DNA of 13,895 nt from an uncultured Carnobacterium sp. (lineage in GTDB: Bacteria; Bacillota; Bacilli; Lactobacillales; Aerococcaceae), in contig CALALK010000313.1 of assembly GCA_937923125.1 (NCBI GenBank), positions 1-13,895 on the forward strand, read 5' to 3'. A program made the translations under genes and the position numbers. Below the pieces are notes generated by a model. It did not search any database and had not been told where the DNA came from. It worked only from the letters and a program-made list of their open reading frames with translations. Position 1 is the first letter of the stretch, and every line of letters begins with the position of its first letter. Below, one piece after another: positions 9,106 through 13,895 of this stretch.

Positions 9106-9110
9106 CCCCC
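9106..9110 (-). promoter_or_regulatory. Unusual ribosome site with GTG start for prs
   Basis: GGGGG is the only Shine-Dalgarno-like sequence before the prs GTG. Unlike most genes here, which have AGGAGG or AAGGAG, prs should be translated less efficiently per transcript. Confidence 0.5.
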
Positions 9111-9130
9111 GAAGTTTATTTTATAGTACT

Positions 9131-9159
9131 ATCATACCGTTTTTTATTTGATTTTTGAA
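9131..9159 (-). promoter_or_regulatory. Promoter of prs
   Basis: On the minus strand TTCAAA (9159-9154) is 17 bp from TATGAT (9136-9131). It lies in the AT-rich gap between glmU and prs. No hairpin with a T run follows glmU, so prs may also be read from the glmU promoter. Confidence 0.5.
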
Positions 9160-9189
9160 TATTTTTGCTAAAAATTTTTGGAAAAAATT

Positions 9190-10569
9190 TTAGTCTTTTT
9201 GAGCAGATGGTAATTTTGAAGCGTAATCTTCTTTATTTACCTGACGAGAACGCGCAATCGCAAGCGCTCCTGCTGGTACATCTTCGGTAATTGTTGAACC
9301 AGCAGCGATAAATACATCATCACCAACTGTAACTGGAGCAACGATATTCGCATTACATCCGATAAACACATGGCTACCGATTGTCGCACGGTGTTTATTT
9401 TTACCATCGTAGTTTACAAACACAGTTCCGCAACCAACGTTAATATCTTCGCCAAGGTCGGCATCCCCGATGTATGTTAAGTGCCCTACTTTAGTATCGG
9501 CACCAAGCGTTGAGTTTTTCACTTCCACAAAGTTCCCCACATGAACGCGTTCGCCTAATACAGAATTTGGACGTAAGTGTGCAAATGGACCTGCATTGCT
9601 GTCTAGTTTCATATGAGATTCTTCGATGTTTGCTGCTACAAGACGAACGCCATCTTCTAACACGCTGTCACGAACCACGCTATGCGCTCCGATAAAGCAG
9701 TTTGAACCGATGACTGTTTTACCTTTTAAGACAACACCTGGTTCAATCACAGTATCCGAACCGATTTGAACCGTTGACTCAATATAAGTCGCTTCTGGGT
9801 CGATTAAAGTAACCCCGTTACGCATATGTTCTTCGTTGATACGGTTACGCATATATTTCTCCGCTTTTGAAAGAGCCACGCGGTCGTTTACACCCATACC
9901 TTCATCGAAATCTTTCATTGGATAAGCAGAAACCACTTCTCCACGTTTCTTCAAGATTTCTAATACGTCTGGTAAGTAGTATTCGCCTTGTGCGTTGTCG
10001 TTTCCGACTTCTTGTAACGCACTAAAGAGCGCCACGTTATCAAAGCAGTATGTTCCTGTGTTGATTTCTTTTACTTTTTGTTCTTCAGGAGACGCATCTT
10101 TTTGCTCCACGTTTTTAAGAACAGAACCATCGGCGTCACGAATCACACGGCCGTATCCTGTTGGATCTTCGGCAATCGCAGTCAGAATCGTTGCTTTTGC
10201 CCCTGTGCGTTCATGCTCATCGATTAAAGCTGAAAGAGTTTTGCTTGTTAATAATGGAGTATCCCCACAAATCACAATTGTTGTTCCTTCTTTTCCTTTT
10301 AGAAGAGATTCTGCTTGTAAAACCGCATGTCCTGTTCCTAATTGTTCTTCTTGAACGGCATAAGAAACACGGTCTCCAAGATGGTTTTGTACCATTTCAG
10401 CACCATGTCCAACGATCGCTACGATTTCAGTAGCTCCTGTTTTTTCTACTTGGTCTACAACGTGTTCCACCATTGGTTTCCCGCATACTGGATGCATCAC
10501 TTTGTAAAGAGCAGATTTCATACGAGTTCCTTTACCTGCTGCTAAAATAATTCCGAATTTTTCTTTCAT
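9190..10569 (-). CDS. glmU: Bifunctional GlcN-1-P acetyltransferase / GlcNAc-1-P uridyltransferase
   Basis: A 459-residue cytoplasmic enzyme that acetylates glucosamine 1-phosphate and transfers UMP, giving UDP-GlcNAc for peptidoglycan and teichoic acids. The N-terminal pyrophosphorylase domain (1-about 230) has LAAGKGTRM (9-17), QLGTGHA (76-82), CGDTPLL with metal-binding Asp103, and GVNDR with Asn227. The C-terminal left-handed beta-helix (about 250-440) shows hexapeptide repeats and the acetyltransferase site HLRPNS (331-336), His363 in [13 protein letters not shown], and NYDG (386-389). Length is normal. The usual LPKVLHP is LYKVMHP here. AAGGAG lies six bases before the ATG. It has its own promoter and a 92-bp gap to prs. 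Confidence 0.97.
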   Translation of the reverse strand: MKEKFGIILAAGKGTRMKSALYKVMHPVCGKPMVEHVVDQVEKTGATEIVAIVGHGAEMVQNHLGDRVSYAVQEEQLGTGHAVLQAESLLKGKEGTTIVICGDTPLLTSKTLSALIDEHERTGAKATILTAIAEDPTGYGRVIRDADGSVLKNVEQKDASPEEQKVKEINTGTYCFDNVALFSALQEVGNDNAQGEYYLPDVLEILKKRGEVVSAYPMKDFDEGMGVNDRVALSKAEKYMRNRINEEHMRNGVTLIDPEATYIESTVQIGSDTVIEPGVVLKGKTVIGSNCFIGAHSVVRDSVLEDGVRLVAANIEESHMKLDSNAGPFAHLRPNSVLGERVHVGNFVEVKNSTLGADTKVGHLTYIGDADLGEDINVGCGTVFVNYDGKNKHRATIGSHVFIGCNANIVAPVTVGDDVFIAAGSTITEDVPAGALAIARSRQVNKEDYASKLPSAQKD

Positions 10570-10604
10570 AATAAGCTCCTTGCTCTTTGAATTTCTACCC
10601 TCTA

Positions 10605-10633
10605 ATAGTATAGTAGAATGTTGTTTTTTTCAA
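10605..10633 (-). promoter_or_regulatory. Promoter of glmU
   Basis: On the minus strand TTGAAA (10633-10628) is followed after 17 bp by TACTAT (10610-10605), with TATACT 2 bp upstream of it as an alternative -10. The leader is about 30 nt. Confidence 0.6.
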
Positions 10634-10666
10634 GAAAACTCTGAATACAAAGAATCCTTTGCCCAT

Positions 10667-10701
10667 AAAAAAAGGGTCCCAGCATGTTAGCCGGGAAACC
10701 C
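10667..10701 (-). terminator. Intrinsic terminator of the mleA-mleP operon
   Basis: On the minus strand GGGT-TT-CCCGGC, loop TAACAT, GCTGGG-ACCC forms a 10-bp stem with a 2-nt bulge and one G-U pair. Seven T follow. It begins two bases after the mleP stop. Confidence 0.9.
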
Positions 10702-10703
10702 AG

Positions 10704-11648
10704 TTATCCAATAATGGTTTGAAGAATTGGGATGACAATAACGAATAGCACTGTACTTAAAGTCACGATATTCGTTGCGAATTCGACATCTCCATCCCCT
10801 TGGTTTGCTAAGATTGGCAATACCGCTAAGGCCGGTGTAGCAGACTGAATCATAAAGGTTTGATATTCTGCATTTACCATACCTGGCGCCATTAATTTCA
10901 AAACTAGAAACATTAATACAGGCGCAACAATAAATCGACCTATTAGCGCTACAATACTATCCTTATCAAATCGAATCGTTTTAATTCCTGCTTTAGCTAA
11001 CACTATTCCAATATATACGAGTGAAAGCGGGGTTGTTAACCCTCCGATATATCCCAATGTACTAGACACAAAACTTGGGAGTGGAATATTGATTACTAAA
11101 AATACTACAGAAACAATAAACCCAAGTAATGGAGCTGGAAGTAATCTCTTCCAATCAAAATGCGATTCTTGTTTTTTCTTTCCATCTTTACTATCACTTG
11201 TCATTAAAAAGACACCTAATGTCCAAGTGGAAATTGTATTCGTAATATAGTAAATCAAGAAGTATGCCAAGGCATCATCCCCGAAAAGTGCGATATTTAG
11301 AGGTAACCCAATAAAAATCGTATTTGCATTGACAAATGTATTAATGACAGTCCCTCTTCGACCTGGAGCCACTTTAAAGGCTTTGACACTTAAGAAGGCA
11401 ACTATATATCCAAGTGCAAAAGCTATAAACGTATAGATGAGTCCTCCAGACAAGCTAATCAATTTTTCTAGTGTTAAATATTTTAACACGGAAACAAAAA
11501 TCGATACGGGCATTGCTACATTCATAATGAGTTTAGATAAATCATTGCCAAAATCATTATGGAACCAACCCTTCACTTGTAGAAAATACCCGAGTACAAT
11601 GAGCGCAATAATTGGAACAATGGATTCAAGAGATGTTAGAAACAACAT
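10704..11648 (-). CDS. mleP: AEC-family transporter, probable malate permease
   Basis: A 314-residue membrane protein with about ten hydrophobic segments in two halves, split by a charged cytoplasmic loop (about 150-167, SDSKDGKKKQESHFDWK). This is the layout of the auxin efflux carrier (AEC) family, which includes MleP. Family features seen are NVAMPVSIF in helix 2, NTFVNANTIFIGLPL (about 103-117), and the C-terminal QSATPALAVLPILA (about 268-281). It starts 12 bp after mleA; the mleA stop TAG is part of the TAGGAGG ribosome site, so translation is tightly coupled. Position next to malolactic enzyme and divergent to a LysR gene supports malate uptake or malate/lactate exchange. Substrate is inferred from context, since AEC proteins also carry other carboxylates. 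Confidence 0.85.
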   Translation of the reverse strand: MLFLTSLESIVPIIALIVLGYFLQVKGWFHNDFGNDLSKLIMNVAMPVSIFVSVLKYLTLEKLISLSGGLIYTFIAFALGYIVAFLSVKAFKVAPGRRGTVINTFVNANTIFIGLPLNIALFGDDALAYFLIYYITNTISTWTLGVFLMTSDSKDGKKKQESHFDWKRLLPAPLLGFIVSVVFLVINIPLPSFVSSTLGYIGGLTTPLSLVYIGIVLAKAGIKTIRFDKDSIVALIGRFIVAPVLMFLVLKLMAPGMVNAEYQTFMIQSATPALAVLPILANQGDGDVEFATNIVTLSTVLFVIVIPILQTIIG

Positions 11649-11660
11649 CTACACCGCCTC

Positions 11661-13283
11661 CTAATATTTTGGTGTCCATCTAAATTCACGAACCGCTTTT
11701 TCCATATCTTGCTCTTTGGCACGAACCAATCCTTGCTCTTGTGCCTTCTTCGCTACAGCAGTGGCTACTTTCAATGACACTTCATTGACGTATTTGAACG
11801 GTGGCAATACTGGTGCCCCTGGTTTTGTAATATCAACGATACCATTTACAGCATGTGCTGCTTCCCCAATCATCTCATCTGTTAACAGACTCGCCTCAGA
11901 AGCTAACATTCCTAATCCAAGACCAGGATAAATCAAGGCGTTGTTCGCTTGTCCAATAACGTAGTTCACACCATTGAACTCCACATCATCTGAAGGAATT
12001 CCTGTTGCAACAAATGCTTTTCCATTTGACCATTCAATTAGATTTTTAGCAGTTGCTTCTGCTAATTTTGTAGGGTTTGATAGAGGGAAAATAACTGGAC
12101 GTTCTGTAATTTCACACATAGCCTCTACAATTTCTTTAGTAAATGTATTTGGTTGAGTTGAAGTTCCAACTAAGATCGTCGGTTTAACAGTCTTCACAAC
12201 TTCTAGTAAATCTGTTAACTTATCTGCATTTGGAAAATCACTGCGTTTTTTCGCAAATGGACGTTGTTCAGGAGTTAATCCTTCCATGTCATCAAATAAT
12301 AACCCTTGTTTATCCACCACAAAGAAGCGTTTATAAGCTTCTTCTTCGCTAAGACCATCGACAACCATTTCACGAAGAACTCGAGAAGCGATTCCACATC
12401 CTGCAGTTCCTCCACCGTAGCATAGGTACACTTGGTCTGTTAATTTTTCACCAGCGATATCCATTGCTGAGAAAATTCCTCCAAGCGTTACAATTCCTGT
12501 TCCTTGAATATCATCGTTGAAAGTTGGAATTTGAGTTTTGTATTTATTTAAGATGTTGGCTGCATTTCCACGGCCAAAATCTTCCCAATGTAAGTACAAT
12601 TTAGGGAATAGACGTTCTGCTGTTTCCACAAATTGGTCAATAAATGTATAGTAACGGTCCCCGCGAACACGTTCATGACGATTTCCGAGGTAATTAGGGT
12701 CGTCTAATAGACTTTGACGATTTGTTCCAGCATCAATTACTAAAGGAAGAACACTTGCTGGATCGATTCCAGCTGCACCTGTGTACACCATTAATTTCCC
12801 AACAGAAATATCCACACCATTTGTTCCCCAGTCACCGATTCCAAGAATTCCTTCTGCATCGGTTACGACGATTAAACGAATCTCACGATCTCCTGCAGCA
12901 TTTTTCAATGTTGATTCGATATTTTCTGGGTGATTGATATCTAAGTAAGCCGCATATTGAGGATCCACAAAGAGTTCGCTGTAGTTTTCGATAGTGTCCG
13001 CAATCGTTGGATCATACACGATTGGGTTGAATTCTTCTAAATGTTGTGAGAATAAGTAATAAAATAACGTACGATTTGTATTGAAGATTTCCATCAAGAA
13101 AAGACGTTTTTCAAGGTCACTACCTTTTTGGTGCATATGCGCATATGTTTGCGCTGCTTGTTCTTCTAACGTTTGAACGTAAGGTGGTAATAATCCTACC
13201 AATCCTAATTCTTGACGTTCTTCTTGTGTAAATGCTGTCCCTTTATTTTTAAAAGGGTCATTTAAAATTTGGTGTCCACGCAT
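11661..13283 (-). CDS. mleA: Malolactic enzyme
   Basis: A 540-residue, NAD- and Mn-dependent enzyme of the malic-enzyme family that converts L-malate directly to L-lactate and CO2, consuming a proton. It is exactly the length of lactococcal MleS. Seen in the sequence: [13 protein letters not shown] with the conserved Tyr90, [14 protein letters not shown] (140-153), SVGK with Lys163, metal ligands in LHWEDFGR (Glu234, Asp235) and FNDDIQGTG (Asp258), and the NAD-binding YGGGTAGCG (289-297). It ends with WTPKY. The frame is open to 13355, but the ATG at 13283 is chosen: AGGAGG lies seven bases upstream and [11 protein letters not shown] matches family N-termini. It is the first gene of an operon with mleP. 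An intrinsic terminator lies between the promoter and this start. A plain malic enzyme is less likely given the close match and context. Confidence 0.95.
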   Translation of the reverse strand: MRGHQILNDPFKNKGTAFTQEERQELGLVGLLPPYVQTLEEQAAQTYAHMHQKGSDLEKRLFLMEIFNTNRTLFYYLFSQHLEEFNPIVYDPTIADTIENYSELFVDPQYAAYLDINHPENIESTLKNAAGDREIRLIVVTDAEGILGIGDWGTNGVDISVGKLMVYTGAAGIDPASVLPLVIDAGTNRQSLLDDPNYLGNRHERVRGDRYYTFIDQFVETAERLFPKLYLHWEDFGRGNAANILNKYKTQIPTFNDDIQGTGIVTLGGIFSAMDIAGEKLTDQVYLCYGGGTAGCGIASRVLREMVVDGLSEEEAYKRFFVVDKQGLLFDDMEGLTPEQRPFAKKRSDFPNADKLTDLLEVVKTVKPTILVGTSTQPNTFTKEIVEAMCEITERPVIFPLSNPTKLAEATAKNLIEWSNGKAFVATGIPSDDVEFNGVNYVIGQANNALIYPGLGLGMLASEASLLTDEMIGEAAHAVNGIVDITKPGAPVLPPFKYVNEVSLKVATAVAKKAQEQGLVRAKEQDMEKAVREFRWTPKY

Positions 13284-13290
13284 GGTGATT

Positions 13291-13296
13291 CCTCCT
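13291..13296 (-). promoter_or_regulatory. Ribosome site that fixes the mleA start
   Basis: AGGAGG on the minus strand, seven bases before the ATG at 13283. The in-frame ATG at 13355 directly follows the T run of the leader terminator and has no ribosome site, so the extra 24 codons are leader. Confidence 0.85.
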
Positions 13297-13315
13297 ACAA
13301 AATAGTCATCAGCAA

Positions 13316-13335
13316 AATGGCGCTTAAATGCCATT
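13316..13335 (-). promoter_or_regulatory. Small hairpin between leader terminator and mleA
   Basis: AATGGC and GCCATT form a 6-bp stem with an 8-nt loop in the mleA leader, downstream of the terminator. It could be part of an alternative fold. Evidence is symmetry only. Confidence 0.3.
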
Positions 13336-13355
13336 GATGCTTGGTTTAAGAGCAT

Positions 13356-13401
13356 AAAAAAACGGAGACAGAAAAGTTTATCACCAATAAACTCTTTCTC
13401 C
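13356..13401 (-). terminator. Leader terminator (attenuator) upstream of mleA
   Basis: On the minus strand GGAGA and TCTCC close a stem with AGA/TCT pairs and an inner GTTTAT/ATAAAC helix (one mismatch, one 3-nt bulge, 5-nt loop). GTTTTTTT follows. No minus-strand gene lies upstream in the window, since mleR runs the other way, so this terminator most likely acts on the mleA transcript itself. Confidence 0.65.
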
Positions 13402-13423
13402 CCATCCTGTGCTCCCTATTGAC

Positions 13424-13453
13424 ATTTTAACGATTCCCTTTTAGCATAGTCAA
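13424..13453 (-). promoter_or_regulatory. Promoter of the mleA-mleP operon
   Basis: On the minus strand TTGACT (13453-13448) is followed after 18 bp by TAAAAT (13429-13424). Transcription would start near 13417, giving a leader of about 134 nt. The -35 lies where the divergent mleR promoter would have its -35, so one bound LysR protein could influence both. Confidence 0.6.
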
Positions 13454-13463
13454 ATAGAGGACG

Positions 13464-13472
13464 TGTTATAAT
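13464..13472 (+). promoter_or_regulatory. Extended -10 promoter of the LysR gene
   Basis: TGTTATAAT is a perfect -10 with extended TGn. No clear -35 is seen at the expected place. The start codon at 13499 follows 26 bp later, with GAGGAG in between. Confidence 0.65.
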
Positions 13473-13498
13473 TTTTTTAAATATGAGGAGTCTTACTT

Positions 13499-13895
13499 AT
13501 GAAACTTCAACAACTCAAATACTTTAATGCTCTATGCCGTTTAAAATCTTTTTCAAAAGTAGCTTCAACTTTCAAAGTCAGTCAACCTACTGTCAGCTAC
13601 GCCATTAAATCATTAGAAGAAGATCTCGGTGTGAAGCTGATCCTACGTAATCAATCTCATACAGATGTGTCTCTGACTAAAGAAGGCGAACTGTTTAAAA
13701 AATATTCGCTCAATGCCATTCAACAATTGGACATGGGCATAACGGCAGTAAAGAACGCTCATGATGGACGTATTAAAATCGGGATTACCGCCGCTCTTTC
13801 TCGTTTCTTCGATTTAACACAACATATTCCATCGCTAGAGGAGATTTTTGAAACTGAAATCGGCTTATTAGAAGATGGTTCGAAAGAAATCACAA
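13499..13895 (+). CDS. mleR: LysR-family regulator, probably of the malolactic operon (3' end beyond window)
   Basis: The first 132 residues of a LysR-type transcription factor, cut by the window edge; the full protein would be about 290-300 residues. The N-terminal winged helix-turn-helix is complete: MKLQQLKYFNALCRLKSFSK, then VASTFKVSQPTVSYAIKSLE (recognition helix about 28-41), EEDLGVKLILRNQ and the wing VSLTKEGELF. A linker helix and the first strand of the effector domain (GRIKIGITAALSRF) follow. GAGGAG lies eight bases before the ATG. It is transcribed divergently from mleA with a shared 215-bp control region, the classical arrangement for MleR, whose reported co-inducer is malate. Assignment to MleR rests on position; other LysR members cannot be excluded. 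Confidence 0.85.
   Translation, partial: MKLQQLKYFNALCRLKSFSKVASTFKVSQPTVSYAIKSLEEDLGVKLILRNQSHTDVSLTKEGELFKKYSLNAIQQLDMGITAVKNAHDGRIKIGITAALSRFFDLTQHIPSLEEIFETEIGLLEDGSKEIT

Noticed and set aside
9168..9193. CodY-like near-palindrome CTAAAAATTTTT...TTTTAG at the glmU end
   Set aside because: At least four mismatches to the CodY box and nearly pure A/T; it also has no GC stem, so it is not a terminator either.
13284..13355. 24-residue N-terminal extension of malolactic enzyme
   Set aside because: The upstream ATG follows a terminator T run and has no ribosome site; the start at 13283 has a perfect one and gives the family length of 540.

Overview
The window reads as the chromosome of a low-GC Gram-positive bacterium of the order Lactobacillales. 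The evidence is AT-rich intergenic DNA, strong AGGAGG ribosome sites, extended -10 promoters, the glmU-prs and dusB-lysS gene pairs, a DexB-type glucan 1,6-alpha-glucosidase and a malolactic cluster. A Granulicatella- or Carnobacterium-like host would fit, but the genus cannot be fixed from sequence reading alone. Every complete gene lies on the minus strand. Only the truncated LysR regulator at the right edge is on the plus strand.

Layout from left to right: (1) a membrane-anchored Ser/Thr/Glu-rich surface protein with its own promoter and terminator (40-774); (2) a cytoplasmic dexB glucosidase (979-2607) with several dyads upstream; (3) lrgAB (2769-3813), preceded by a promoter, an intrinsic terminator inside the leader and an array of three 16-bp dyads; (4) lysS (4138-5643), then dusB (5738-6754) with an unusually structured leader; (5) three small membrane-protein genes of unknown function, two of them paralogous (6928-8037); (6) prs and glmU (8120-10569); (7) the malolactic operon mleA-mleP (10704-13283) and the divergent mleR-like regulator (13499 to the edge).

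Functionally, most of the window is housekeeping: tRNA charging (LysS), tRNA dihydrouridine (DusB), PRPP (Prs) and UDP-GlcNAc (GlmU). The accessory parts concern carbon and energy. DexB hydrolyses isomalto-oligosaccharides. MleA and MleP take up malate and decarboxylate it to lactate. LrgAB belongs to a family described both as holin-like and as a pyruvate transporter.

No new defence or mobile system was seen: there is no CRISPR array, IS element, tRNA or rRNA. The most interesting signals are regulatory. Intrinsic terminators sit inside the leaders of both lrgA and mleA. A triple tandem dyad lies upstream of lrgAB. A nested stem structure that is also a 42-codon ORF lies upstream of dusB. 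A 12-bp palindromic word is shared by the upstream regions of dexB and the surface-protein gene.
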